Assembly (NCBI RefSeq): GCF_000215085.1
Contig: NC_015589.1
Location: 682,001 to 746,000 of the forward strand
DNA: 64,000 bases
Direction: 5' to 3'
Source of the DNA: Desulforamulus ruminis DSM 2154
GTDB lineage: Bacteria > Bacillota > Desulfotomaculia > Desulfotomaculales > Desulfotomaculaceae
Positions 9,588-18,189 of this stretch are shown here, in pieces. Position 1 is the first letter of the stretch. Every line of letters begins with the position of its first letter. Both the position numbers and the translations under genes were made by a program. The notes below the pieces were generated by a model. The model was not told the DNA's origin and searched no databases. It was given only the letters and a program-made list of their open reading frames with translations.

Positions 9588-10197
9588 AGTGATGCTCATT
9601 CTGGGGGCGGTCTTTGCCCTTTTAACCGCCGTGGCGGCCTCTTATGAATGGAAAAAAATTGCGGGCAACAAAGATGTGCTGGTGGCAGCCGTGGACATCG
9701 GTCCCGGCGTCGAACTGACGGCCAAAGAGATTGTTACCAAACCCAAAAACAAACGGGATCTGCCGCAGGATACGGTGTACTCCATAACGGATCTGCAGGG
9801 GAAAGCCCCCCGGGGCGTGATTCCCCAGGATACCGTATTAAGACAATCCATGTTCAAACCCATGGAAAGCTTTGGGGCGGAGGGGATGCTCAAGGATTAC
9901 CCGGGTAGAAAAGCCCTGGCCTTTGGACGGGATCTGGACACCACCGTGGGCGATCAGGTGCAGTCCGGCTCCAGGGTGGATATTCACGCCATTATCACCG
10001 GAGCCATTAATGGAGCCGAAAAGAAAAAAACAGTGGCTGAAAATGTACCGGTATTGCTGGTTACTGCAACTGCCAACACCCAAAACAAAAGCAGCGCCGC
10101 CGTGGTTGTGGCCTTGACTCCGGAGGAGATTGACAAAATCATGCTGGCCCATGCGGAGTCGGCTAAATTCCTATTTACGCTTTTACCTAAAAATTAA
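9559..10197 (+). CDS. cpaB: CpaB/RcpC-like pilus assembly protein (SAF domain)
   Basis: Predicted periplasm-facing Flp pilus assembly factor of 212 aa. An N-terminal membrane anchor (about residues 10-28) is followed by an SAF domain in which DVLVAAVDIGPGVELTAKEI and DTVYSITDLQGKAPRGVIP are typical of CpaB. GAAGGAG (9544-9550) precedes the ATG at 9559. It lies between CpaE-type genes, as in Tad loci, though it is shorter than many proteobacterial CpaB proteins, as expected where no secretin is needed. Confidence 0.85.
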   Translation: MLSNLLRNYKVMLILGAVFALLTAVAASYEWKKIAGNKDVLVAAVDIGPGVELTAKEIVTKPKNKRDLPQDTVYSITDLQGKAPRGVIPQDTVLRQSMFKPMESFGAEGMLKDYPGRKALAFGRDLDTTVGDQVQSGSRVDIHAIITGAINGAEKKKTVAENVPVLLVTATANTQNKSSAAVVVALTPEEIDKIMLAHAESAKFLFTLLPKN

Positions 10198-10209
10198 GGA
10201 GGTCCTTAC

Positions 10210-11478
10210 ATGGCCGGGATGTTAGTCTTTGGAAACCAAAGTTTTGTGGATGAATTTTTAAGCCGCCCCTTTGCGGTTCCGGTTCTGGGGGTTGCCCATG
10301 ATATGGTAAACGCAACGGACTTCCTGAAGCTGTATGAAGAAGCCGGTGAAGTGGTGGTGGCACTTGGGGTGGATTATGCGCTGGAGATGGCGGAGATCTA
10401 TCGCAACAAACGTTTTTTTCTGGTACTGGACCAAAAGGATATCACCGCCGACCTTTACCGAAGGGCGGTATCCAGAGGAATTCGGGTGGTTGAAAGAACC
10501 TCGGCAATTGAAGCCATTGGTGCGGAAATCGGAAGGAGCCAGGGGGACCGGCATAATCGAAGGATTCTGGAGCCTTCGGTGGCAGCTGCCCTCGAACAAA
10601 AAACCATTCTGAAAAAACCCCGAACGATCAAATCCCATTGTCTGTCCATTACCGGTGTCAAAGGGGGCAACACCAAGACAACCACCGCCGTCAACCTGGC
10701 GGCCTATGTGGCCTCCTGGGCCAAAAAAGAGGGGATTGATTATCGGGTCTGTCTGGTGGATTGCGATGCCGAAGGAGCCCGCAGTGCCGGCTACCTGCTT
10801 GGAATTGCCAGTGCGCCCCAGTCACTCTCGGTCTGGGCCAGCCTGGAGAAAGAGCCCAGCTGGATGGAATTGGAGCAGTTGCTCATCCGCCATGAGGAAA
10901 CCGGGTTGTACATTCTGCCGGGGCCTCAAAGTTTCCGGGATGCTTTTGATACCGAAATGACCGCAGCGCTGGCTGAACGGGTCATTCATGCCCTCAAGTG
11001 GCACTTTGATTTGATCGTCCTGGACGTAGGGCTCTTTGTCAACAATCCCACCGCCATCCGGGCCATGCAGATATCAAGCAAAGTGTTTCTGGTGATTGAA
11101 CCCACCCTGACGGTCCTTAAGCTGTTGGAAGAGCTGGTGAGGGAAAATACCCTGGGAACCCTGAAAGTGGACTTATCCAGAGTAAAGCTGGTACTGGGGA
11201 TGACGGACGGTACCTTTACCAAGAAGGATATCGAAAGAAGTTTCGGAATTCCGGTGGCCGTGGAAATCCCCCTGGACCGAACGGTGAGAAAGGCGGAAAA
11301 TAGCGGGAAATGCATTCCGGCAGCCATCGGATCACCCCACAGTGCCTTTGCCCAGGGCATTGCTTCCCTGGCCCGGGCCGCAGTGGACAACGAACTGCTG
11401 CCGTTTTATAAGCCCCGACCTTGGGAGTTTCTGACCAAGATCAAAAACTATCCGTTTCTTAAATTCAAAAAGGCCTAA
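10210..11478 (+). CDS. cpaE: CpaE/ParA-like ATPase with both lysines
   Basis: Fourth CpaE-like protein and the only one in the operon with both Walker A lysines (VKGGNTKTTT, K151 and K156). The N-terminal 130 residues look receiver-like; the C-terminal ATPase has LVDCDAEGA and LIVLDVGLF. AAGGAGG lies about 7 bp before the ATG. It stands immediately upstream of the CpaF motor ATPase, the usual place for CpaE. It may be the active member that the degenerate paralogues modify. Confidence 0.85.
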   Translation: MAGMLVFGNQSFVDEFLSRPFAVPVLGVAHDMVNATDFLKLYEEAGEVVVALGVDYALEMAEIYRNKRFFLVLDQKDITADLYRRAVSRGIRVVERTSAIEAIGAEIGRSQGDRHNRRILEPSVAAALEQKTILKKPRTIKSHCLSITGVKGGNTKTTTAVNLAAYVASWAKKEGIDYRVCLVDCDAEGARSAGYLLGIASAPQSLSVWASLEKEPSWMELEQLLIRHEETGLYILPGPQSFRDAFDTEMTAALAERVIHALKWHFDLIVLDVGLFVNNPTAIRAMQISSKVFLVIEPTLTVLKLLEELVRENTLGTLKVDLSRVKLVLGMTDGTFTKKDIERSFGIPVAVEIPLDRTVRKAENSGKCIPAAIGSPHSAFAQGIASLARAAVDNELLPFYKPRPWEFLTKIKNYPFLKFKKA

Positions 11479-11493
11479 GGGGGGAATCACCAA

Positions 11494-12750
11494 GTGCTCA
11501 CTCATTACAAGCCGATGCCGATTGATCAATTAAGGCATGGCCTTATTGAACGGCTCCGCAATGAAAACCGGCAGGCGCTGAAATATCCGGCCAAGCATAA
11601 AGCCTATCTGGAAAGTACCGCCCACATGGTGGCCAGGAGCCAGCAATTGCCTGTAAATATTGAAGATATCCGGGCCGTGGTGAATGATCTGTTAGGCTAT
11701 GGACCCATTAACTCCATCCTAACCTCCAGTGATGAAATTACGGAAGTGCAGGTCACTTCCTATAACAAGATTTATGTGGAAGAAAACGGAATTCTTTTAC
11801 CCACCCGGATCAACTTTCGGGATGAAAAGAGCCTGAGAACCATGGCTGAGAAAATCGCCCTGATGTCCGGGCGCAGACTGGACGAATCGACCCCTTTTCT
11901 AAACACCAAACTGGCTGACGGAACCCGGGTAAATATCAGCATTCCGCCCATTGCCGGCTCCGGCACCACCCTTTCTTTTCGAAGGTTTCCCCGGTCCTAT
12001 ACCATTCAGGAACTGGTCGCTCTGGGAACCTTAACGGAGGAAGCCTATGCTTACCTGTATGAAGTGATGAAAAACGGATATAACTTTGCGGCAACCGGGG
12101 CCATGAGCTCCGGCAAAAGCACCCTGCTGAATGCCCTGATTGGCTTGATCAGTCAAATTCACGGGCCTCATACCAGCATTGTAACCTACGAAGATACCAT
12201 GGAACTGCAGCCCCGGCACGAGAATATTCGGCAGTTTGAGGCCCGTCCCCCCAATATCGAGGGGAAAGGGGAAATCTCCATCAAACTCCTGGCCCAGACG
12301 CATATGCTGCGGACCCGGGCAGACTGGATGATCTTAGGGGAAGCCATGGGGCAGGAGGGATATTATATTGCCAGCATGATGGCCACCGGCCATCCTTCAG
12401 GAACCACCTTCCACGCCTATGACTGTGAAGATGCGGTCCTATATCGGATGCCCAGTATGATTATCATGTCGGAAGAAGGGCGGGCGGAAGGACGGGAAGG
12501 GGCTCTGGGCAAGACCGCCTCTGCACTGGATGTACTTATTCACTGCGCCAAAATAAAAGAAGGAAACCGGATGGCACGTAAAAGTGTGCAGATTGCGGAA
12601 GTATTGAGGAAGAGGCTGCCTGATGGCCGATACCTGCCCGAGGTCCATGAGGTCTTCCGGTTTCAGGAAGGGAAATTACAACAGGTGGCCGATTCCAAAC
12701 TGCATAAAAAAGTCAGGAGGTGGTACGAATCAACGCCTTTGGCAGTTTAA
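11494..12750 (+). CDS. cpaF: CpaF/TadA secretion motor ATPase
   Basis: Hexameric VirB11/GspE-type ATPase that powers Flp pilus assembly. Walker A GAMSSGKST is at 202-210. The upstream N-terminal domain contains DEITEVQVTSYNKIYVEENG, typical of CpaF, and the later sequence includes RADWMILGEA and ATGHPSGTTFHA, matching Walker B and the His box. GTG at 11494 is taken as start, behind a purine-rich AAGGGGGGAAT. The 3' end overlaps the TadB-like gene by 31 bp. In a conjugative element it could also serve the T4SS as VirB11, but its neighbours favour the pilus. Confidence 0.92.
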   Translation: MLTHYKPMPIDQLRHGLIERLRNENRQALKYPAKHKAYLESTAHMVARSQQLPVNIEDIRAVVNDLLGYGPINSILTSSDEITEVQVTSYNKIYVEENGILLPTRINFRDEKSLRTMAEKIALMSGRRLDESTPFLNTKLADGTRVNISIPPIAGSGTTLSFRRFPRSYTIQELVALGTLTEEAYAYLYEVMKNGYNFAATGAMSSGKSTLLNALIGLISQIHGPHTSIVTYEDTMELQPRHENIRQFEARPPNIEGKGEISIKLLAQTHMLRTRADWMILGEAMGQEGYYIASMMATGHPSGTTFHAYDCEDAVLYRMPSMIIMSEEGRAEGREGALGKTASALDVLIHCAKIKEGNRMARKSVQIAEVLRKRLPDGRYLPEVHEVFRFQEGKLQQVADSKLHKKVRRWYESTPLAV

Positions 12751-13616
12751 TAGGACTTTCTGTTTTTTTCTTCTTTCTGGCCGGGCTTTTATGGTATCAA
12801 CGCAGTCCGGTAACAGAAAAACTGAACCAACTCGGTCCGGCCCCTGTCCGGAAAGAACCGGTTCTCTGGCAGAAAATTTTGGGGGTTTCTCTAAGGGGAG
12901 ACATAAAAGAAAAAGAGTTGTTCAGTGCGGATCTGATCCTTTCTGCCTTTACGGCAGTCTGCCTGTACATCTTCCTTTTGGATATGGTTACCGCCCTTTT
13001 AGCCGGGCTGGGTACTTTTTTTATTTTTCCCCGGATGTATGCCCGGTACCGCATCCGAAAATTGCAGCTGGAATTTAACCGGAACCTACCCCGGGCTGTC
13101 TACTCCATTACCTCCACCCTGCAGGGAGGCTCAACCCTGCTGCAGGGATTTGGTAATGCGCACCGGGAACTGCTTTATCCGGTCAACCAATTATTTCTGC
13201 AGGTGGTTGAGGATACCGAGGCTTCCGTTCCCCTGGAGCAGGCGGTTCAGAACATGGCCGACAAAGTGGGAACATCGGCAGCTTACCTGCTGGCGGACAG
13301 CATTGCGCTGATTAAAGAGATCGGTGGAGGAGAGGCGGCCATAAACTTACTGGAGAGTGTGGCGGAAAGTGTCCGGGAAGAAGAGTATATTGCTCAAAAG
13401 ATCCGGGCCAATACCAGATACCTCCTGGCTGCCTTTGCCTTTTGCACAGCTTTTCCTTTTGGCCTGGCGGCCTTCCTGTCTTTTACTATGCCGGAATATC
13501 TGCAGATTATGGCCACCCTCCAGGGAAAAATTCTTACGGCTTTATCAGGGATCATCCTGCTGACGGGGTGGTGGATTGTTTACGGCATCATTAAAAGAAC
13601 CCGGGAAATGTTGTAA
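12720..13616 (+). CDS. tadB: TadB-like inner-membrane platform protein
   Basis: Predicted polytopic membrane protein of the T2SF family, paired with TadC as the pilus assembly platform. Membrane segments occur at the N-terminus (LIGLSVFFFFLAGLLWY), around residues 78-105 and near the C-terminus. The central cytoplasmic domain holds RNLPRAVYSITSTLQGGSTL, the conserved T2SF core. The start is uncertain: GTG at 12720 overlaps its own Shine-Dalgarno sequence (AGGAGG, 12716-12721), and no better in-frame start is visible. Confidence 0.85.
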   Translation: MVRINAFGSLIGLSVFFFFLAGLLWYQRSPVTEKLNQLGPAPVRKEPVLWQKILGVSLRGDIKEKELFSADLILSAFTAVCLYIFLLDMVTALLAGLGTFFIFPRMYARYRIRKLQLEFNRNLPRAVYSITSTLQGGSTLLQGFGNAHRELLYPVNQLFLQVVEDTEASVPLEQAVQNMADKVGTSAAYLLADSIALIKEIGGGEAAINLLESVAESVREEEYIAQKIRANTRYLLAAFAFCTAFPFGLAAFLSFTMPEYLQIMATLQGKILTALSGIILLTGWWIVYGIIKRTREML

Positions 13617-13632
13617 GGGGGAGGGAGTCAAC

Positions 13633-14496
13633 TTGGGTGGAAATTTGGTTTTGATCTTTTTTTCAGCAGTGATCTTCTTCTCGGTTATCGGCTTTCTTTC
13701 TTTTCTTTTCCGGTCACCGGTACAAGAAAAATTAGAACGGCTAACCAATCGGGAGACCATAAAACAAAAAGCCTACCGACTGGTCAGAGAAGTGGGGGAA
13801 TCTCTACAGCAGATCAGCTTTCTGAGAGACATTGTCAATCTGGACCTTCTTGGGGCCAAGCTCCGGATGGCCGGATTAAAAATCGGGCCGGCTGATTTTT
13901 TGGGAATCTGGGCATCGTCGATCCTGGGTTCTTTCATCTTAGCTCTGTTAACCCGAAGTGTCCTGCCGGGATTTTTTGTTCCCTTTTTGATCCTTCTTGG
14001 AATTGCCGTCCCTAAATCCTATCTGGATAAAGGATACCGAAAAAAGAGGGTGATTTTCAGAAAACAGTTTATTGCTTTTGCTGAAAGAGTCCGGGTGGGC
14101 CTTGCCGGCGGGGTTGGCTTTTTTCGGGTCCTCCAGTGGGCCTCTCAATCCAATAGCCTGTTTGCCGGAGAAATCCAAAGAGTGGTGGAAGAGGTTCAGG
14201 CGGGAACTTCCCTGGAAGATGCTTTGGATAATTTTGCCAGGCGTATGGATGATCAGGAGGTGATTAATTTTGTGACCACCATAAAAAATGCTGAAAGGAA
14301 AGGCGCCTTCGGTTACAGCAAGGCTTTGGCCAGCCTCATCGCCGATATTCGAAAAAGAAGGGGCGCCCAAATTGATGAGGTCGCCAAAATGGCTGAAGTT
14401 AAATTGATTTTTCCGGTGGTGCTTACCGTGTTTCCGGCCACCGCCATTTTGCTGCTGGGACCCATGGCTATCTATGCTTTTGCCATATTCTATTGA
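13633..14496 (+). CDS. tadC: TadC-like inner-membrane platform protein
   Basis: Second T2SF-family platform protein. TTG at 13633 is chosen because GGGGGAGGGAG lies just upstream (13617-13627) and the protein then opens with a hydrophobic segment. Further membrane segments flank a central domain with FAERVRVGLAGGVGFFRVLQWAS, and the C-terminus is hydrophobic. It directly follows tadB and precedes the TadG-like gene, the standard Tad order. Confidence 0.87.
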   Translation: MGGNLVLIFFSAVIFFSVIGFLSFLFRSPVQEKLERLTNRETIKQKAYRLVREVGESLQQISFLRDIVNLDLLGAKLRMAGLKIGPADFLGIWASSILGSFILALLTRSVLPGFFVPFLILLGIAVPKSYLDKGYRKKRVIFRKQFIAFAERVRVGLAGGVGFFRVLQWASQSNSLFAGEIQRVVEEVQAGTSLEDALDNFARRMDDQEVINFVTTIKNAERKGAFGYSKALASLIADIRKRRGAQIDEVAKMAEVKLIFPVVLTVFPATAILLLGPMAIYAFAIFY

Positions 14497-14511
14497 GAGA
14501 AGGTTGTTTCG

Positions 14512-15069
14512 ATGAAAGAGGTACTAAAAAATCAGAAAGGGGTTTTATGGGTGACCCTTTCTTATCTTCTTCTCCCTTTTGGGATTCTGGCCTTAGCCAT
14601 CCAGATGGACTTTGCCAGGCCTCTGTGGGTTGAGGCGCAGCTGCAGACCGCAGCCGATGCCGGCGCCCTGGCCGGGGCATTGACCGCAGAGGCCTTCCCG
14701 GAAAAGGAGGTAGAGGTACAGTATGATGCGTCAGGCAATATCATCGGGATCAACGAAAGGATTGTGGGCTGGAAAACAGACATAACCGATCCGGAAAAGG
14801 CCTACCACGCTGCAAAGGAAGCCGTCCAGTGGAATACCCAGTGGCTCTCCTCCAGGGAGGGGGGATTTACCATGCAGGAGGCGTTCAATCCGGATGAAGA
14901 CTTGTCCGGTGAGAAACTGACCAACGACAGCTATCTGGTAAACCTAAAGGCTCATGTTGCCACTCTGCTGATGGGAAAAATCCAAAAAGCCTATGGTCAG
15001 GTTGAAACGGATCAGATAACGGTCAAGGTAACCGGTGTCGGCCAGGCCTTCCCTGTAGTGGAGCCATAG
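14512..15069 (+). CDS. TadG-like pseudopilin/membrane protein
   Basis: 185-aa protein with an N-terminal hydrophobic segment followed by AQLQTAADAGALAGAL, the hallmark of the putative Flp-pilus-assembly TadG N-terminal family. The rest is an extracytoplasmic domain with no motif I recognise. ATG at 14512 follows GAGAGAAGG. TadG proteins are usually longer, with a von Willebrand domain; this one keeps only the conserved N-terminus. Confidence 0.78.
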   Translation: MKEVLKNQKGVLWVTLSYLLLPFGILALAIQMDFARPLWVEAQLQTAADAGALAGALTAEAFPEKEVEVQYDASGNIIGINERIVGWKTDITDPEKAYHAAKEAVQWNTQWLSSREGGFTMQEAFNPDEDLSGEKLTNDSYLVNLKAHVATLLMGKIQKAYGQVETDQITVKVTGVGQAFPVVEP

Positions 15070-15090
15070 AAAGGAGCAAAGTGGAAGATC

Positions 15091-15801
15091 ATGGTCATTG
15101 TTGTTGTGCTCGCCGGGGCTTTGGGGGCTATTCTCGGGAGTTTGGCGGCCTGCCTGGGATACCGACTGCCCAGGGGAATCTCCCCCTGGGGAAGATCCTT
15201 CTGCCCGGCCTGTAAACAGGTCTTAGGGCCGGTGGACCTGATTCCCATCCTGGGATATTTTTTTACGAAAAGGCACTGCCGGTACTGCAAAGTAAAAATA
15301 AGCCCGATTTATCTGATGCCAGAGATCACGCTGGCATTTTTATCTGCCCTTTTAATGTTTCTTCTTGGGCCGACACCTTTGTATTTTCTTTATATGGTCT
15401 TGTTGACGGTCACCGCCATAGCAGCGGTTTCTGACCTGGGGACAGAGATCATTCCCGATTCGTTGATCCTTTCCCTGATCCTATTCGCACTACCCTTTAT
15501 TCTTTGGACAAAAAGCATTCCGGTCTGGTTTGCCCTGCTGGGAGCCATCACAGGAGTGGCTGCGATGCTTTTACCTGGGCTGCTGACAAAAAAGTATCCG
15601 GGAGGAGGGGATATTAAGTTGACTGGGGCCATTGGATTCTATCTTGGTCCCTTTGGAGTTGCCTGCGTTGTTTTACTGGCTGCGGTAACCGGGTTGATTG
15701 GCCAGGGATACAAGGGGAAGAGAGAATTTGCCTTTGCTCCCTATCTTTATGTGGGCGTCATCGGAACCGTGTTTATCAGCTTATCCGGGCTGATCAATTG
15801 A
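15091..15801 (+). CDS. Prepilin peptidase (A24 family, PilD type)
   Basis: Polytopic aspartic protease that would cleave leader peptides of the pilin and minor pilins nearby. Catalytic Asp motifs are present as SDLGTEIIPD and GGGDIKL. Two CxxC pairs (FCPACK and HCRYCK) form the zinc-binding loop of PilD-type enzymes, so N-methylation may also occur; Tad-specific TadV peptidases usually lack it. About eight hydrophobic segments. GAAAGGAG precedes the ATG. Confidence 0.93.
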   Translation: MVIVVVLAGALGAILGSLAACLGYRLPRGISPWGRSFCPACKQVLGPVDLIPILGYFFTKRHCRYCKVKISPIYLMPEITLAFLSALLMFLLGPTPLYFLYMVLLTVTAIAAVSDLGTEIIPDSLILSLILFALPFILWTKSIPVWFALLGAITGVAAMLLPGLLTKKYPGGGDIKLTGAIGFYLGPFGVACVVLLAAVTGLIGQGYKGKREFAFAPYLYVGVIGTVFISLSGLIN

Positions 15802-15819
15802 TAGTAGGAGGAGAAAACG

Positions 15820-16038
15820 ATGAAAAAAATTCAGGATATTAAATTTGGGTTGGAGTATAAAATGGCACAGAAGATCCAGGAAGTAAGAGAGGCTTTTAAA
15901 AACCAAAAGGGCATAACCATCATGGAGATGTTGACCATCTTAGGTCTTTGCATCATTCTAATTGGCGCAACGTATGGAGTTGCAAAACCGGTAATTACTG
16001 AATGGTGGAACGATAAAGTAATGCCTTATTGGGAGTAG
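15820..16038 (+). CDS. Short type IV/Flp-like prepilin
   Basis: Probable major pilin. The 72-aa precursor has a long basic leader of about 31 residues ending NQKG, then ITIMEM, which fits the prepilin site G/xxxxE, followed by a hydrophobic helix. The mature product would be only about 41 residues, close to the smallest Flp pilins. AGGAGGAG precedes the ATG. It follows the prepilin peptidase and is followed by a terminator, suggesting higher expression of this part of the operon. Confidence 0.8.
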   Translation: MKKIQDIKFGLEYKMAQKIQEVREAFKNQKGITIMEMLTILGLCIILIGATYGVAKPVITEWWNDKVMPYWE

Positions 16039-16053
16039 AAGCTGCAGAAGGGG

Positions 16054-16075
16054 AGGGGAAACCTTCCCCTTTTTC
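16054..16075 (+). terminator. Hairpin terminator or attenuator after the pilin
   Basis: Stem AGGGGAA/TTCCCCT with loop ACC, followed by a short T run. It could reduce transcription of the minor-pilin genes relative to the pilin. Confidence 0.7.
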
Positions 16076-16114
16076 ATTTAGAGAGGTTAAAAGATAAAAA
16101 GAGGATGGTGAATT

Positions 16115-16594
16115 GTGAGACGTTTTTTGCGTTGTAATAAAGGTTTAACCGAAGTGGAGGCCTTAATTTTATCTCCCTTTATACTCTATTTTTTACTCTT
16201 TTTCATAACCATTGGAATGGTTTTTTGGGTAAAAATCGAACTGCCCCATGCCTCCAGGGAGGCGGCCCGACAGGCGGCCGCATTAGGGGAATACGGATTT
16301 AATTCAAGACCCTGGAAGACGGCGGTGGAAACTGTTTCAAAAAGCCTGCCGGCCAATTTGAGTGTTGGCACCTCCGGGAATGGGGTAAAGAAAGCTTTCA
16401 GCCCCGATTCTCCTAATCCGGATCAGCCGGATGTTTTAGTGGAAAAGATGGAGGGCTACTATACTGCGGTGGTGTCTTATCACATCATTACCCCGGCTCC
16501 CGGGATGGCCAAACTTTTAAATCCCAGCGCCGGATGGCTGGAGAAGTACATTACCATTACTAACCGAGCATACTTCCCGGACGAAGGAGGCTAA
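16115..16594 (+). CDS. TadE-like minor pilin 1
   Basis: 159-aa protein with a short leader ending CNKG, then LTEVE (Glu at +5) and a hydrophobic helix. HASREAARQAAA follows, as in TadE-like proteins. GTG at 16115 lies behind GAGGATGGTG. Its C-terminal half shares the VVSYHIITPAPGMAKLLN pattern with the next gene, so the two are tandem paralogues. Confidence 0.8.
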   Translation: MRRFLRCNKGLTEVEALILSPFILYFLLFFITIGMVFWVKIELPHASREAARQAAALGEYGFNSRPWKTAVETVSKSLPANLSVGTSGNGVKKAFSPDSPNPDQPDVLVEKMEGYYTAVVSYHIITPAPGMAKLLNPSAGWLEKYITITNRAYFPDEGG

Positions 16595-16601
16595 ATCTGC
16601 A

Positions 16602-17081
16602 ATGAAACATGGAAAGGATAACCGGGGATTTATAACTATCAAGGTTCTTTTGCTTTCACCCTTCCTATTGTGGCTTGCACTGGCCACCATCACCTTTCTG
16701 CAAAAGGAAGTGGCGGAGTATGTAACTGCCAAGGCTACCAGAAATGCTCACCGTATACTGGCGGTAAGCCATGATGCGGAAAGGGCCAAAGGGGTTGCGG
16801 TTGATGTAGTTTCCAGGTGCCTGGTGACAGAGTTATCCATACCTGGTTCCACCCGTCCCAAAAAATCTTTTGATCCGGATCATGCCAATTCAATAAAAGA
16901 TGCTTTACCGGATGTATATACCCAGGATGATGGCAGTGAATGCCTGGTGGGAGTCCGGTATCATGTTGTGGTGCTGGCGCCAGGTATGGGGAAGCTTCTT
17001 AATAAAGATGCCGAAATGTTAGAGAAATATATCACTGTGGAGAAGGTGATTAAAGGGCCTCGAGAGATTACACCGCCATAG
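16602..17081 (+). CDS. TadE-like minor pilin 2 with Lys at the +5 position
   Basis: 159-aa paralogue of the preceding gene (shared VRYHVVVLAPGMGKLLN near the C-terminus and EKYIT after it). The leader ends NRG and continues FITIK, so Lys replaces the Glu normally required at +5 for pilin packing. This suggests a capping or terminating subunit. ATG at 16602; GAAGGAGG lies about 15 bp upstream, inside the previous gene. Confidence 0.75.
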   Translation: MKHGKDNRGFITIKVLLLSPFLLWLALATITFLQKEVAEYVTAKATRNAHRILAVSHDAERAKGVAVDVVSRCLVTELSIPGSTRPKKSFDPDHANSIKDALPDVYTQDDGSECLVGVRYHVVVLAPGMGKLLNKDAEMLEKYITVEKVIKGPREITPP

Positions 17082-17432
17082 ATCCCATTTTGTAAATCTA
17101 CGTAATTTACAGCAGGTAAATGTTGAAAGCTACAATGAACATATTAATCAGTCCGGGAAGCCCAAAGGGAATATCCATCACCCACGAAGTGGCTGCGAAA
17201 CAGATTGACGTAAAGTAAACGCTACCAACTGGCCAAATCTGCCGGTGGGATGGAAATACCAAAATGGTCTTTAATCCACTCTCATCATTAAAGTTTTCAT
17301 TCAAAAATTTATAGATGGATACTCTGATGAAATCCATTTTGATTTTCACACCGTGATCCTTTGTGTCTTAAGTCTGTATGTAGGAAAAAACTTTAGTTTA
17401 TAAATTAAAAATGCTTAGGAGGTAATGAGGAT
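17082..17432. other. Intergenic stretch, one doubtful minus-strand ORF
   Basis: About 350 bp. A minus-strand reading frame (17349-17107, 80 aa, GTG start behind AAAGGA) encodes two hydrophobic stretches but resembles nothing I know. The region is AT-rich and probably holds the promoter of the downstream gene; I cannot place it confidently. Confidence 0.3.
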
Positions 17433-17855
17433 ATGAATAAAAAGCTTGCTTCTATGATTGTAGGAGCCGCCCTGTTAGGGTGTGTTGTGGGTGCAGTAGG
17501 GGATCACTACTACTACATAACGAAACCCCAAAAAATAGCCGCCCAGGAGGCTCAGAAGCAGCAGGAGAGGCTGAACCAGATGGTTCGGCATGCAAAGGTC
17601 ATCGAAGTCAAACCGGATCAGTTGGTGGTGCATGTGATTAAATCTGGAAATGGACAGGACGAGGGGAAGAAGATCACAGTAAGTATTGATGACCGTACAA
17701 ACATTCAAAAGGGCAATGAGTTGCTTAACGGGCCGATGATGCCTCCAGTGGATCTGACAAAAGAGCTGAGACCTGAGATGAAAGTTGATTTGATGGTGGA
17801 TCAGGGGAATAAAGCCGTCGCATTGTATTGGGAGCCGGATAATATTGCTCAGTAA
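17433..17855 (+). CDS. Membrane-anchored protein, family shared with 22636-23076
   Basis: 140-aa hypothetical protein. An N-terminal membrane anchor (about residues 5-26) is followed by a short helical linker (QEAQKQQERLNQMVRHAKV) and a small extracytoplasmic domain. The 146-aa product at 22636 has the same plan: anchor, QE(Q/K)xERxNxMVR, then DxTxIQxG and a Pro-rich turn. I do not recognise the family. TAGGAGG precedes the ATG. It may accompany the surface proteins downstream. Confidence 0.7.
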   Translation: MNKKLASMIVGAALLGCVVGAVGDHYYYITKPQKIAAQEAQKQQERLNQMVRHAKVIEVKPDQLVVHVIKSGNGQDEGKKITVSIDDRTNIQKGNELLNGPMMPPVDLTKELRPEMKVDLMVDQGNKAVALYWEPDNIAQ

Positions 17856-18180
17856 TTACTCCTCCTTGGGAGGAAAAGGATACCCCCTGCACCAAGCGTC
17901 AAGGGTTTTTCGCGGTATATCTTCCCGGGAACCGTTGGTCCGGTATCCACACAAACCCTTGATCGCCCGGTTCCGGGAGGTGGCCGGAAGTTAATGGGGA
18001 AAGGGGCACAGCCCGCAATATAAAATCTTGGGGGGTAGATTCGGTTACTGAAGAAAGACTTTGGATTCGGTTTTCTAAGTGGGAATTAGACTAAAATAAA
18101 CACGTTTCCGTATTCAGGATAGCCTAATTAATAGTGGATATTTTTATAGTTTTACTTTCTTTTACGATTCCACAAAGGAG
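17856..18180. other. Intergenic region with nested inverted repeats
   Basis: No gene seen. It holds a hairpin CCTCC/GGAGG just after the previous stop. A larger nested structure follows: TCAAGGGTTT (17899-17908) pairs with AAACCCTTGA (17953-17962), and GGAACCG (near 17928) pairs with CGGTTCC (near 17969). It may be a folded RNA leader or a mobile-element scar. Confidence 0.4.
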
Positions 18181-18189
18181 ATGATATTA

